Positions 1 to 11,025 of a stretch of DNA of 64,000 bases are shown here, piece by piece. Under the pieces are notes generated by a model. The model saw nothing but the letters and a program-made list of their open reading frames with translations. It did not search any database and was not told the origin of the DNA. The DNA is taken from the NCBI RefSeq assembly GCF_011386835.1, contig NC_088809.1, positions 25,985,067-26,049,066 on the forward strand, written 5' to 3'. The first letter of the stretch is position 1; every line of letters starts with the position of its first letter. Made by a program: the position numbers and the translations under genes. Source of the stretch: Chrysemys picta bellii. Lineage: Eukaryota > Chordata > Testudines > Emydidae.

Positions 1-1640
1 GGCAGGCTGCTCCTGCAGCTCTCTCTTTGTCCATTCAAATCTACGAAACTCTCCTCCTGCATGATCTCCCCTGAAATCTATTTCCTGTGACCTAGGCTCC
101 TGGAGCCGAGTTTCAGAAGAGCTCAGCATCCAGCGTGCACCCACCATGCTGTGTCCTTCTGAACACCTGGCCTATGGTGTCTATGGTCAGTTCTCCATAG
201 CGTCCCCAGGGCCATCGGCTGTGTCACTGACAGAGTGTGCGACAGGATCCTTCAAGAACCACATGTGTCTAGAACCCCTTCCTGGAGGGAGGCCAGGAGA
301 CCCCTGGGATTTCTGAGGCTCCAGCATACGGAGCTCCTGGAAGGCCGGGCACACTAGCGCTGCTCAGTCTCCGCTGGCTGCATGGTGGGGCTGCTCCCTG
401 TGATTCCCCCTCCTCAGAGGTGCTGCCCAGTCCTGGCACAGTGAGGTGTCTGCCTGTGAGCCCCTAGGATGGTCTGTCACCATTGCCCCTGCTATGGGGA
501 GGGGGAGGTTATAATGTACAGTTGGGACCCCCACCTCACTCTCTATGAACACACTAGGGAAGGGGTGGTGGGGTCTCTCCATGTTCCATGCTGCTCCTCC
601 CAACACAAGAACAAAAGACAGTGAGAAAGCAAACAGCTTATGGCCGCCCCCAGCTCTGTCTGGGCCTTTCCTGGCCCAGGGTGTGATAAGCTGGGGCCCT
701 GGCTGAGAAAGGGTAGGTGCACTACGGAGGAGCAAATGGCCAGCGGCAGTGCAAATCCGGTGGGACCCGTGCAGTGGGGTTACACTCTGGGGCAGCTCCT
801 GTGCCAATGGTGCGAGTGCCACCTGCTCACCGGAGTGCCCATCACGGGCTGTGGAGTTGGGGGTGGGGTGTCAGGCAGACAGGAGAGAGGTGCACAGAGG
901 GGTGCATCTGCTATCACCAGGGAATTTGAACTTTCCCCGGAGCTACAAAGCAAACACCCTGCCAGTGCCAAGCAGGCGAGCCAATTGAGTTGCAGAATTT
1001 CCTGGGTGCTTGGCCAGTGCCAGCCGGCCAAGGTTACCCAGGCTCAGTCACTGCCAAAAGTGCTGAACTTTGACCCCTTAAAGAGACAGCAACTCCCCCT
1101 TCTGCAAAAGGCTTTAAAAATCCCCTATGCCCACACTGGACATGGTGCCAGTCTCTCTCCCCATGGCAGGACACGGAGCCCCCCTTAGAAGCATGGAGAG
1201 AAGAGGGAGATGAATTTAGGGCTTAATTATCCTTATGTTGTTTCCCAACATTAATTATCACGTAATCATTTGTCAAGTTCATCAGGCTGATCTTTGCTCC
1301 CTGATCCACCCTTGAAGACGGCCCTACCCCTTCAGGAACAACTCCTGGAGGAGAGCGCAGCTGAGCTGGGGAGCGGGACTTGAAGAGACAGATGAGCCAC
1401 TTGGCCGGCCACCCGAAACTCGGAAAGGGAAACCTCAGGTCCTGATCACAGGCATGTCATGGAGGGCCAGAGGCAGCTTCCCCTTCATGGCCCAGGCCTG
1501 AGATAGGAAATGGTTGGGATTGTTTTCAAGCCAGACAGTCAGTTCCCTGTGATGTCATTACCCTGCACTGAGAGTCAGTTCAGCCAGGCTGGGAAATGTA
1601 TCTCGGTGCCTTGGTAGTGCCACAACAATAAGGCCATAAT
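1..1640. other. Unassigned sequence, probably MLXIPL intron 1
   Basis: No coding exon, RNA gene or repeat was recognised here. Open frames on both strands are short, Pro/Ser/Gly-rich and show no domain. The stretch lies downstream of MLXIPL exon 1 on the minus strand, so it is probably intron 1, but exon 2 was not found. Confidence 0.4.
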
Positions 1641-1649
1641 GGAAAAGGG

Positions 1650-1775
1650 AAGGAACTGGAACACAGGAGTCCTGGTTTCTATCCCTAGCTTTGCCACCGA
1701 CTCACTCTGTGATGTAGGGCAAGTCACTTAACTTCTGTGCCTCAGTTTTCCACTTGTAAAATGGGGACCAACATA
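1650..1775 (+). repeat. MIR-like SINE fragment
   Basis: The stretch around 1711-1765 matches the MIR core and tail by eye: a GGGCAAGTCACTTAACTT block, then CTGTGCCTCAGTTT, then a TGTAAAATGGGGA block. MIR is an old amniote tRNA-derived SINE, and the moderate divergence suits an ancient insertion. Confidence 0.75.
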
Positions 1776-3635
1776 CTTACAAAGGTGGGGAGCTTTGGGG
1801 TGGGGGGGATCTATGGTCAAAAAGTGCCAAGCCTGAGGATTATTCCTGAGTACAGCTCAGTGAAGGAGGGTCCTGGGTGGAGTTTGCAGCAATGTCACTG
1901 AGACCTAACACAGCACTAACTTCCGCTGTGCCCGGATCGATGCATGCGCCCCTCCCACCCTCCAAAACACCCCCAACCGCACAAGCACAACAGCCCCTGC
2001 CCATGCCACAGCCCTTTCCCAGGCACACACAGAGAATGTTGGTGCAGACGGCACAGCGTGGGAGGCAAGAGCAACAGAGAGACCAGAAACAGGGCCAGGA
2101 AACAGAACGAGATCCATTGTGACAAACATGAGTGAATCCCCCGGTGCAAGGCTGTAATCAGAAGGAGAGAGACCCTGGCGTGAGAATACAGGGTGAGAGC
2201 AGATAGCAATTAGAGGAAATGTAAGCGTGACCAGCCCAGGGAAAGGCCTGGAGGCATCACGTCACAGACCACGTAGGGGACAGGTCGGTGGTTCTCTGTG
2301 GCTCTGGTTCAACTGCCACTGGAATATCGCATTCAAATCGGGACCTCCCAAAACTAGATAAACACAGACAAGTGGGAGGGAGCTCTGAGAAGAAGCAACA
2401 AAAATAGAGGGACTGCAGGAAGAGTGAAAAACTAGATTTGCAGATCTTAGCTAAATGACTTCACATGGGGTGGGGAATGTGATCTGTGCACACGTGACGG
2501 GGATAAATACCAGGGGGGCAGAAATTAATCAGGTTAGGGCTCAGGGCTAGATCAAGGAGAAGTGGGATGAAATGAAGAAAGGGAACATTTAGGCTGAATA
2601 TCAGGAAAATCTTCCTTCCTGTCAGGGAGATCCAGGGACCTGGGGAACAATCCCCCGAGGGAAGCGGGAGCCCCAGGACTTGAGCCATTTAAATGAGACC
2701 AGACAAAGCACCCAGCAATGCACAGTAGAGACTATCCCGCGCTTGGGTCTCTGGGTAAATGGACAAGGTGGAGTTGCACAAGACTCCTCCAGGCCCTCCT
2801 GACTGCTTTCCTGGGATAAAACACCACTTCAATTAAACATGATGCCAACCGCACATGCAACCACCCCAGCCTGGCCTGGCAGTAACAAGAATGGCTGTCA
2901 GGTCACATGATAAATCCTTGGCCTCAGAATTCAGCCTTCCACAGGCCTGTTCAACCGCTGAGCCTGATCCTTCACCTGAATCCTGTATTTGTTGCTCCTG
3001 AACCAGACACCCCACCAGTGCGTAACAAACGGGCACCCCTTCCATTAATACTTCATTTCCCCCTGCAGAGAGTGCCATGTCCAGGGCTCACATCCTGGCA
3101 CCAGGGCACACTCCTCAAGGTGCATTGGGAGACCCAGAACACTAATGGTTGCCCTCCCCTGTGCCCCTGAGAGCACAGGCTCCATGGTGCATTTAGAACA
3201 CTGAAATACCCTGTAACTATGTCAGTAAACTGTTAACATTCCTCATCGGGTCTCTGCTGGTGGTTCTCTGAGCTGCCTCTGCAGACCTGTCCCAGATCCT
3301 CGTCTTGTCCTCTTTCCCTGCCATATCCTCCAGCTAAGATAAACATAGCCACAACCCTGCTTTGCATTGTTTTCCCTAAAACTCTCTATTCGCCATTGCC
3401 ACAGCAGACACCATCCTCCCTGGTTCTCAGGCTCACAACCTTGGATTCATCTTCAAAGCCCCCTCCCCATGTACAGACATCCCCACTGCATTTCCCTCCA
3501 TAGTGTAGCAAAAATCCAGCCCTTTCTTCCTATCCACACAGCTACAACACATGTCCATGCCCTAGTTATCTCCTGTTGTGACCACTGGCCCCTCCTCCTT
3601 GGCCTCCTCAACACTTATATTTAGTATCCTACATA
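1776..3635. other. Unassigned intronic or intergenic sequence
   Basis: I see no exon, RNA gene or clear repeat. Short open frames on both strands look like chance frames. The region is probably within MLXIPL intron 1, by position only. Confidence 0.35.
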
Positions 3636-3639
3636 GAGA

Positions 3640-3710
3640 GGAAGTGTGGGCCAGTGTTAAACGTGCTGCACTGCCACAGACTTCCTGGGTGACCCTGGAC
3701 AAGTTATTCA
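3640..3710 (+). repeat. Second MIR-like fragment
   Basis: A short block reading CCTGGGTGACCCTGGACAAG followed by TTATTCAG resembles the MIR core region, which has TGTGTGACCTTGGGCAAG. It abuts the MITE that begins at 3711. It is short and diverged, so the call is tentative. Confidence 0.45.
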
Positions 3711-4103
3711 GGCCTGGTCTGCACTTAGAATTTAGTTTGCCGAAATCCACACCCCAAGTGCTGTAACTATGCCAACATAAACCCCAGTGTAGATGCAGCT
3801 AGACTGCCAGAAGAATTGGTCAAACTAGCTACAGTCACTTGGGGAGGTGAAGCTCCTAAAATAATGGAAAAACCCCTTCCCTGGCTGTAGTCTGTGTCTA
3901 CACTATGGAGTTACAGCACCGTAGCTATGCTGCTATAGCACCCCAGTGTATCATGGAAGATTAGGGCTCAAAGCAGGAACAACCCCAACTAAATCATCCC
4001 AGCCAGGGCTTTGTCAAGCCAGGCCTTAAAAACCTTTAAGGATGGAGATTCCACCACCTCCCTAGGGAACCCATTCCAGTGCTTCACCACTTCCTAGTTT
4101 TTC

Positions 4104-4286
4104 ATAGAATATTAGGGGTAGAAGGGACGTCAGGAGGTCACCTAGTCCAACCCCCTCCTGCTCAAAAGCAGGACCAATCCCCAGACAGATTTTCACCCCA
4201 GATCCCTAAATGGCCCCATCAAGGATTGAACTCACAACGCTGGGTTTAGCAAGCCAATGCTCAAACCACTGAGCTATCTCTCCTCC
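4104..4286 (-). repeat. tRNA-derived SINE with CR1-like tail (turtle type)
   Basis: Read on the minus strand, the head has an A-box-like GATAGCTCAGTGGTTTGAGC and a B-box-like GTTGTGAGTTCAATCC. The body contains GGGGATTGGTCCTGCTTT and the tail GGTTGGACTAGGTGACC ending in AATATTCTATG. This is the organisation of the tortoise Pol III SINE, whose 3' end derives from CR1. A second copy lies at 7735-7914. Confidence 0.88.
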
Positions 4287-4294
4287 AACAACAT

Positions 4295-4366
4295 ACCAAA
4301 GCCTGGGATTGAACTAGGGACTTCTAGATCTTCGGTCTAACACACACCTGACTGAGCTATTTTGGC
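4295..4366 (-). pseudogene. tRNA-Phe(GAA)-like pseudogene
   Basis: On the minus strand the 72-nt unit starts GCCAAAATAGCTCAGTCAG, has an anticodon region AGACCGAAGATCT with GAA in the anticodon position, and a T-arm-like GTCCCTAGTTCAATCCCAG. This follows vertebrate tRNA-Phe closely. Position 33 of the anticodon loop is C instead of U, and the acceptor stem has mismatches, so it is unlikely to be functional. It sits directly upstream of the SINE head in the same orientation. Confidence 0.75.
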
Positions 4367-5129
4367 AGCTAATAGCCAAATATCCTATTCCTAATATCCA
4401 ACCTAGACCTCCCCCACTGCAACTTGAGACCACTGCTCCTTGTTCTATCATCTGGTACCACTGAGAACAGTCCAGATCCATCCTCTTTGGAACCCCCTTT
4501 CAGGTAGTTGAAAGCAGCTATCAAATCCCCCCTCTTCTCTTCTTCAGACTGAACAATACCAGTTCCCTCTGCCTCTCCTCATAAGTCATGTGCTCCAGAC
4601 CCCTAATCATTTTTGTTGCCCTCCACTGGACTCTTTCCAATTTTGCCACCTCCTTCTTGTAGTGTGGGGCCCAAAACTGGACACAGTACTCCAGATGACA
4701 CCTCAACAATGCCAAATAGAGGGGAACGATCACGTCCCTCGATCTGCTGGAAATGCCCTTACTTATACAGCCCAAAATGCCGTTAGCCTTCTTGGCAACA
4801 AGGGCACACTGTCGACTCATATCCAGCTTCTCGTCCACTGTAACCCTTAGGTCCTTTTCTGCAGAACTGCTGCCTAGCCACTCGGTCCCTAGTCTGTAGC
4901 AGTGCATGGGATTCTTCCATCCTAAGTGCAGGACTCTGCACTTGTCCTTGTTGAACCTCATCAGATTTCTTTTGGCCCAATCCTCTAATTTGTCTAGGTC
5001 ACTCTGGACCCTATCCCTACCCTCCAGCGTATCTATCTCTCCTCACAGCTTAGTGTCATCACAAACTTGCTGAGGGTGAAATCCATCCCATCATCCAGAT
5101 CATTAATGAATTAATGTAGACATGGCCTT

Positions 5130-5690
5130 AGTCTCTCTGCCTCCATGCCCCATCCGTTCTTCCCACCCTGCTCTGTGTCTACGTTAAAGATGGAGAGGTG
5201 CACAGAAACTACAGTAATGGAGCCCATATAAGAACCTATGTGTGCCAGAGCTTTCCCTCTCCCTCTATGTTGTACACATAGAGCAGTATGTTGTGTAAAT
5301 ATAGTTGGCCAAGCGAAGCGAGGCCTTACTCTCAATTCGATGGCATTTCTCTGTCTGAAATGTGATAATGCTGCATCCAATACGTTCCAACATTTCAGGG
5401 ATTGTTCAATGCATCTAAGAGCAGAGCCCTAGTGATTGCGGTGAAAATCAGAACACTAGAAGAGGGAATGGGGGGACACATGGAATCCCTGGTGTCCCAG
5501 TTTCAGGATAAGTGCACCTGTATTCCCATATGGTGGGTGGCATAGATGCCAAATTATTTCCTCGCCTTAGGAGTGGGATGACCTGGGTGTGTTTCTAAAT
5601 GCTTTTGAAATGGGGTGTGAATAGAACAAGGTGGAGCAGAAGGACATGGTCTGGTATCTGGCTCCACTGCTGTCAGGGACAAAGGTCTAA
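5130..5690. other. Unassigned sequence
   Basis: Nothing recognisable was found between the CR1-split MITE and the next MITE. Short frames in both strands look random. Confidence 0.3.
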
Positions 5691-5693
5691 TGG

Positions 5694-5979
5694 CTTGTCT
5701 TCACTACCTGCCTGGATCGGCGGGTAGAAATCGATCTCTCGGGGACTGAATTATCGCGTCTCGTTGGGATGCGACAATCAATCCCCGAATCGACGCGCAT
5801 ACTCCACCAGCCCAGGTAGGAGTAAGCGCTGTCGACGGGGGAGCCGCGGTGGTCAATTTGCCCCCGTCCTCACACCGGGGTAAGTCGGCTCGGATACGTC
5901 GAATTCAGCTACGCTATTTGCGTAGCTGAATTTGCATATCTTAAATCGACCCCCCCCCCCCAATGTAGACCTAGCCTTA
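5694..5979. mobile_element. CpG-rich MITE
   Basis: Terminal inverted repeats are GGCTTGTCTTCACTAC on the left and AATGTAGACCTAGCC on the right. The interior is CpG-rich, with TCGATCTCTCGGGGA and GTCGACGGGGGAGCCGCGG, and an imperfect palindrome around TCAGCTACGC..GCGTAGCTGA. TAA- and TTA-like flanks suggest a PIF/Harbinger-type target, but this is not certain. It abuts the truncated 5' side of the Gypsy remnant. Confidence 0.6.
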
Positions 5980-5989
5980 GACATTTTCA

Positions 5990-6535
5990 CCCTTTTGGAT
6001 AGAGAGGACTATATAGATTATGAGCAATGTAAACAAGCTCTGTTGCAGAAGTTTAAACTGACCCCTGACGCATACAGGAAAAGGTTTCGGGGAGTTTAGA
6101 AAAAAGGGGACATGACCTATGCTGAGGTTTCAGCTCAAATTAGGGGTTACGTAAGAAAATGGGGAACTGCGTAAGGGGTTACCAGAGTCAATGAGGCCGG
6201 TGAATGAATGGGTTTAGAACAGTTCTATCGATTCTGCCCCTCTGGCCTGAAATCATGGTTAATAGACCAAGATCCTAGAGATATGACCATAGCTGGGAAA
6301 TGGAACAAAAAATATACAGATAGCCGGCCTGGATCTGAGAGGAAAATCCAGGGAGATGGCCACAAAGTGGACCCCAATCTGGCCCTCCCAGAAGGGGACC
6401 TCCCAGGAAGGGAGAATGGGCTAGATCCAGACTTGGATGGTAGGTAAACCCTAAGAGGGGCCCAAAAAGGGAACCCAGGGAGCTAAGATGTTTTTATTGC
6501 CATAAGTCTGGCCATAAGGCGACACACTGCCCAGT
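5990..6535 (+). pseudogene. Gag remnant with CCHC zinc knuckle
   Basis: The region around 6015-6100 encodes a KFKLTPDAYRKRFRG stretch that aligns by eye with the Gag proteins at 40420-40956 (FQITPETYSVKFRALKRG) and 50706-54902 (FKVTPESYRVKFREFK). It continues through FYRFCPSGLKSWLIDQDPR near 6220. The nucleocapsid knuckle at 6489-6533 reads CFYCHKSGHKATHC, a C-X2-C-X4-H-X4-C motif. Several in-frame stops are present. In an intact element the protein would form the retrotransposon particle. Confidence 0.75.
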
Positions 6536-7279
6536 GCTAGGGAGACCAGGGGCTAGTGGTAACCCACAGTGGGTCCAGGTAGCAATGACCTCACCATTGA
6601 TGGAACCAGCCCCAATGGTCCCAGCAGAAACCTGACCTTGTCAGACCCCAAAGGGGAATGAGCTTCCCTGTGGCGGTGGATGGGGAAAGGGCCCAGGTAA
6701 CTCTGGCTCACAAAAGGGTGCTGGCCCCTTGAGCATCATCCCGGATAGCTTTCTGACCAGTCAGGGACTAGTGGGACCCCCTTTCCTTGGTGGCTCAGAT
6801 CCATCTGAAATGGGGTGACTGTAAAGGGCCTAAGGATGTTGGGTTACACTCCCAACTGCCAGGAGAGGTCTTGCTGGGAAATGACAAACGGTCCTGGGGC
6901 CAGGTCATTTGTGTGGTCTCCTGGAGCCAAAAGCCAGCAGCTGCAGCCCTAGGCTGTGACCCTGAGCTGCATGCTGGCAACTGAGGAGAAGCTCTGAGTG
7001 GCTGTCTGATAGTGTGAGTGTGTGGCCACGGCCATGTAGAGTCCTGCTGATATGGTGACCTGAGGGGGACTGGGGATGGGCCCCAGTGACCAGGCTGAGC
7101 AAAGAATCCCAGCTTCCAGTTTGGAATTGATTGCAACTGATTGACCCTTAGCTAGAAAAAACGAGGACTTCAACAGACTCCCTTGGCAGCCCTTGGAAAC
7201 GTTTTCTGGGTCTCAGGGGCTGCTCCATAGAGAGTGGCTGCCCCCTGGGAAAGTTGAGCCATGGGGAATACAGAGACAA

Positions 7280-8440
7280 CTGGTGGTACCACAAAAGTAC
7301 TGCCTTAGATTTCTCAGCCTGGCCCATGATATATCCTTCTCAGGGCACACGCATAGTGCACCAAGCAGCACTTACTACACGTTTCATACTGGCCTGGGGT
7401 TTGTGAGGCAATGCAAAAATAGTGTAAGTCCTGTAACCCCTGCCAGAAGATGGCAAAGGGCCAGGATATGGGCAAGGCTGCCCTGATCCTCCTGCCCATC
7501 ATAGTGGAACCCATTCAGATGGTCATTGTGGGGCCCCTTAGCAAAGTTAACCAGAAGGGGGGAAAGGCTATTCTGGTGGTAGTAGGTTACACCACCCACT
7601 TTCCACAGGCAGCAGCTCCATCCTCCACAGAGGCAGAAAAGTTGGCTGACACTTTGCTGGCACTATTCAGCTGGGCAGAATTTCTGCAGGATATTTTGAC
7701 TGATCAGGAGGCAAACTTTATGTCTGCCCTGCATAGAATAGAATATCAGGGTTGGAAGGGACCTCAAGAGGTCTAGTCCAACCCCCTGCTCAAAGCAGGG
7801 CCAATCCCCAGACAGATTTTTGCACCAGCTCCCTAAATGGCCCCCTTAAGGATTGAACTCACAGCCCTGGCTTTAGGAGGCCAATGCTCAAACCACCGAG
7901 CTCTCTCTCCCATGCAGATCAGTCTACTGGAGAAACATGGAGTTCAGCACTTACCATCACCTCCCTATCAACCCCAGGCTAATGAGCTGCTTGAAAGATT
8001 TAATAGGACCCTTAAAATGATGCTGAAAACTTTTGTGGACCAACCCCCTGTTGGCTGTGACCTTACCAGCTGTTTGCCTATTGGAAGGTTCCCCAGGAAT
8101 CCATAGGATTCTCCCCTTTTGAACTGCTCTATGGGAGGAGAGTATGGGGGCCCCTGAACCTAATGAGGGCAGAGTGGGAAGGTACGGCCTCTCCCAAGGG
8201 GAGTCCTTGCTGCAGGATGTGCTGGCCTTCTGGGAGCTGAACTCACTGAACCACTGGGTTTTGCCCAGGAGAATCCAGCGAGCGCTCAGGAGAAGCTTGA
8301 TCTGACCACAACACGTGCCTGGATGTATGGCACAGGGACTGAGTGCTTGTTCTCATCCCAGTGTGGTGGAATAAACTCCAGGCTGCCTGGGAAGGGCCCT
8401 TTAAAACCATGAAACAGCTCAATGAGGTGACCTGTGTGGT
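7280..8440 (+). pseudogene. Gypsy integrase remnant
   Basis: The N-terminal zinc-binding domain begins near 7290 (LRFLSLAHDISFSGH). Its CXXC half (CKSCNPC) at 7412-7435 is in another frame, so a frameshift separates them. The catalytic core at 7510-7720 keeps ILTDQEANF, but the first catalytic Asp appears replaced by Val in MVIVGPL. After the SINE the core resumes with PYQPQANELLERFN, keeping the Glu. A WEGPF motif near 8385 is the GPY/F-type C-terminal module. It cannot encode active enzyme. Confidence 0.78.
7735..7914 (-). repeat. tRNA-derived SINE with CR1-like tail, second copy
   Basis: On the minus strand it starts GGGAGAGAGAGCTCGGTGG, then GTTTGAGCATTGGCCTC and GGCTGTGAGTTCAATCC. It ends in the CR1-like tail GGTTGGACTAGACCTC and CCTGATATTCTATTC. 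It has the same structure as the copy at 4104-4286 and splits the integrase core of the Gypsy remnant. Confidence 0.88.
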
Positions 8441-8465
8441 GGAGCCGCAGAGGTTAGGGGTCGAT

Positions 8466-8530
8466 GTGCAGGAGGTCAGACCAGATGATCACGATGCTCC
8501 CTCCTGGCCTTAAGGTCTATGAGTCTATGA
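8466..8530 (+). repeat. CR1 3' tail fragment
   Basis: The block GTGCAGGAGGTCAGACCAGA, then TGATCACGATG, then CTTAAGGTCTATGAGTC is the turtle CR1 3' end. It lies between integrase and RNase H sequence of the Gypsy remnant, where reverse transcriptase should be. Confidence 0.85.
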
Positions 8531-8935
8531 AGGAGGCCCTGAGCACAGACTCTGTTCTGGTAAGCCCACAGTTCGACAAGCTTTTTGTGGTGTTTGCAGA
8601 TGCCTCTGACACAGGGTTTGTGGCAGTGCTGATGCAAACTGGTGAAAAGGGGGAGAGACACCCCTTAGGTACCTAAGCAAGAAATTGCTTCCCTGAGAGA
8701 AAAATGAGGTGACAGTGGAAAAATAATGTTTGGCCATGCTGTGAGCGCTCAGCAAATGACAGTCCTTGCTTACCACTTCACTGACCACTTCCCATGCACC
8801 CGGCTACAGGAAATGAAAGGGCCAGATGCCAAACTGCTAAAATGGAGCCTGGTACTCCAAGATTCTCTATAGACGTGACTCGTGTTAAAAGGAAAGCAAA
8901 TTTGGTGCTGATGCTCTGTGCAGGAAACAAGTCAA
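8531..8935 (+). pseudogene. Gypsy RNase H remnant
   Basis: The frame at about 8530-8676 contains FVVFADASDTGFVAVLMQ, the first strand of Gypsy RNase H with its catalytic Asp. Downstream out-of-frame pieces keep KLLPREK-like and [20 protein letters not shown] strings near 8685-8890. It is broken by several stops and frameshifts. It lies after integrase, supporting the GMR1 gene order. Confidence 0.75.
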
Positions 8936-8987
8936 TAGGCCCCCCTATAATGCTACACTCCGTAACACTCATTTCTTTAGGCGGAGA

Positions 8988-9870
8988 TGTGACAGACATG
9001 GCAATTTCCAGGATCTGATTGTATGAAGCGTAGATATTATTATGGGCCGGGGTTGTGTGTAACCTCTCTAGGGTGACAAATAGAAGATCTGAGAGTTCAA
9101 AAGGTTATAGTGAAAATGTGTCAGACCAGAATGGAGTTTTGGGACAAAGTGTGAAGTGGATTTCCTGGGGAATCCTATGGCAGAGGTTATGCAAAAACCC
9201 AGCCTTTTGAAGCTATGCTCTGAGGAGTAGGTCTTTGTCTGCTGATTACTTGTTACAGAAGAAAAATAGCAAAGGCCCAAGCTGCCTAAAGAAATGGCTG
9301 CTCTGCCCAGTTGTTGATTTGGTTCTGGGTCTAAGATATGAACTTGTAACCAGGGGGAAAACCCAGTTGCGGTTTTGAAGGATTGACTGCCCCAGGCTGG
9401 ATTTGGGGTGAGCTCTGGTGAGCTTTTTAGCATGTGTGTAGGTTCTTCTATTGTTTTAAAAGGTTTTCTCTGTAATGCTTTTATCTTAACACTACACAGG
9501 CTTGCTTAGAAAGAGTTGGGTGGTAACTTCAGCTGTAGGCAATACCCAGGTCACCACCCTAGGAGAGAAAGCAAAGAGCAGGCGCTGGCCTGTTTAGGCA
9601 GCCTGGCTTGCTGGGGATATCACAGAGTAAATCCAGGGAGCTATGCAGCCTTGCAACCCCTGATCAGGACAGAGCGAGACATGGGTCTCTGCCCAAGAGA
9701 GGTGATGGCTGGGAGCTGGAAACCTTTAACTGGGAGCCTTTGAGGGACCATGGAGGGGGCATACAGGTGCAGTAACCCTGAAACTGTGACAACTGGCAGT
9801 GGGTTAGCAGGGCCATCAGTTTTGTCCACCTCTGTAACTGTCTATAGATCAAAGAACCTGTGACGGCAGC
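8988..9870 (+). repeat. Possible 3' LTR of the Gypsy remnant
   Basis: TGTGACAGACATGGCAATTT at 8988 follows directly on the end of RNase H and a short purine-rich run (TTTAGGCGGAGA), where a 3' LTR should begin. I could not fix the right end: no CA end with a matching target duplication was found, and no other copy is present for comparison. Confidence 0.4.
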
Positions 9871-9994
9871 GATTACCAGCTTCCACTATAACAACACCCC
9901 GTCTAGGCCTTGCCCGCCCACCCGCCCTCCCTCTCAATACAGTGTAAAATGGACTGAGCTGTCAGACAGAAATAAGAATAGAAGGGGGAAGAGA

Positions 9995-10335
9995 GACACA
10001 TGGGGGCATACTCAGAGCCCCTGGGTAGGGGAAGAGTATGGGCGACAATAGTGCGGGGGAGGGGAATGGGGGGGGCACACAGAAATCCTGGCATGGAGTG
10101 AGGGGGCAAAATGAGGGGGTTTTCAGAGCCCCAGGCATGGAGGGAGAAAGGGGGACAATGGTATGCAGAGGGGGAAATTGAGGGGTACACAGAGCCCCAG
10201 GCATGGGGAGGAAAGGAGGACCCTGGGATGGCAAATGGGGGCACACAGATCTCCTGTGGGCATTGCAGAAAGTCCCTAAAATAAAGTGGGATGGGAGATG
10301 GCACACAAGAAATTTGTGGGGGGGATACAAGGAGC
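9995..10335. repeat. Degenerate G-rich minisatellite
   Basis: The block GGGGCACACAGAGCCCCAGG, followed by CATGG and a purine-rich run, recurs with changes roughly every 60-70 bases near 10000, 10070, 10125, 10190 and 10235. The long minus-strand frame of 162 codons across it is a by-product of the repeat. Confidence 0.6.
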
Positions 10336-10866
10336 CCCTGATGTCTAGTGGCATCTTGGCCAACAGAAGCTACAAAGTGTGTGACCCCCAAATTTTAGAG
10401 CTGGTTAAAAATGCCAGTGGGTTTGGGGGGGAAATTTTGAAAATAAATGGTGGGTTTCTTTTTAGCTGCTCATGAAAGATTTTTGCTTTTGTTTTATTTA
10501 CATAAAAATGAAAAAGAAAAATGTTGGATTTCAAAAATTTTTTAAAAGTATTAAAAAAGTGAACCTGAACATTAAACATTTTTAACAAAAAATTGTCCAG
10601 AAAATTTCTTCATTTCTGGCTTTTCATCCCAAACTTGGAAAGCGTCTACCAAACTGCAGCTTGTCTGTTTCCCTCGTCCCGGGGAACAGAACAGGCTTCT
10701 CTTAAAAACTTGTTTTGATGAAAAGTGCCGACCGTGACCTAGCGCTGTGCTGTTTACCGAGTCCATTCCTGGAAGTCACAGAGCTGAATTCTGGCAGTCT
10801 CGTTAGCAAAAGATGCTAAACATGTATCTAGGTGAGACATGTACCTGTGCTGATGGGACGTAAAGG
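10336..10866. other. AT-rich unassigned sequence
   Basis: The stretch is AT-rich with A and T runs near 10480-10590. No element or gene was recognised. Confidence 0.3.
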
Positions 10867-11025
10867 CAGGGCCGCCCAGAGGATTCAGGGGGCCTGGGGC
10901 AAAGCAATTTCAGGGGCCCCTTCCATAAAAAAAAGTTGCAGTACTATAGAATACTATATTCTCGTGGGGGCCCCTGTGGGGCCCAGGACAAATTGCCCCA
11001 CTTGCCCCCCCCCCAGGCTGCCCTG
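10867..11025. mobile_element. hAT-like MITE, small
   Basis: CAGGGCCGCCC at 10867 and GGCTGCCCTG ending at 11025 form short inverted ends, and the interior is rich in GGGGCCCC. No 8-bp target duplication is visible, so the assignment rests on end sequence only. Confidence 0.45.

Larger units (their letters stand above)
3955..5113 (-). mobile_element. CR1 LINE 3' portion inserted in the MITE
   Basis: A minus-strand frame at 4521-4961 encodes the C-terminal part of CR1 ORF2 reverse transcriptase. Recognisable pieces include [14 protein letters not shown], then [15 protein letters not shown], then [19 protein letters not shown]. Sequence continues to the typical CR1 3' coding end near 3960-4100 ([10 protein letters not shown] in reverse view). 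The 3' end is cut by or abuts the MITE. The copy is interrupted at about 4104-4366 by SINE and tRNA-like sequence. Confidence 0.85.
3711..5129. mobile_element. Non-autonomous DNA transposon (MITE) split by a CR1
   Basis: The left end AGGCCTGGTCTGCACTTA at 3711 and the right end TGTAGACATGGCCT at about 5116-5129 are imperfect inverted repeats of each other. An internal block near 3890-3955 also carries GTGTCTACACTA. Removing the intervening CR1 (about 3955-5113) leaves a short element of about 260 bp. Flanking trinucleotides (TCA on the left, TTA on the right) are weakly compatible with a 3-bp TA-type target site such as PIF/Harbinger uses. The superfamily is not settled. Confidence 0.5.
5990..8987 (+). 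mobile_element. Decayed Gypsy (GMR1-order) retrotransposon
   Basis: Fragments in order are Gag (5990-6345), CCHC knuckle (6489-6533), integrase zinc-binding and core domains (7280-8160), a GPF-type integrase tail (about 8385-8405) and RNase H (8530-8935). Integrase lies before RNase H, as in GMR1-like Gypsy elements and unlike the usual RT-RNH-IN order. Reverse transcriptase is almost wholly missing. A SINE (7735-7914) and a CR1 tail (about 8466-8530) interrupt it. Frameshifts and stops are frequent. A possible 3' LTR starts at 8988. Confidence 0.8.

Noticed and set aside
364..1188. Overlapping frames of 152 and 182 codons on opposite strands
   Set aside because: No domain, low-complexity composition, no splice context; probably chance frames in GC-rich DNA.
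4295..4366. Functional tRNA-Phe gene
   Set aside because: Loss of U33 and acceptor-stem mismatches; it lies within nested retroelements.
10004..10330. Possible CRISPR-like array
   Set aside because: Units are imperfect, lack unique spacers and lie in vertebrate DNA; it is a minisatellite.
9903..10391. 162-codon minus-strand frame rich in Pro/His/Ser
   Set aside because: It follows the period of the G-rich minisatellite and is explained by the repeat.
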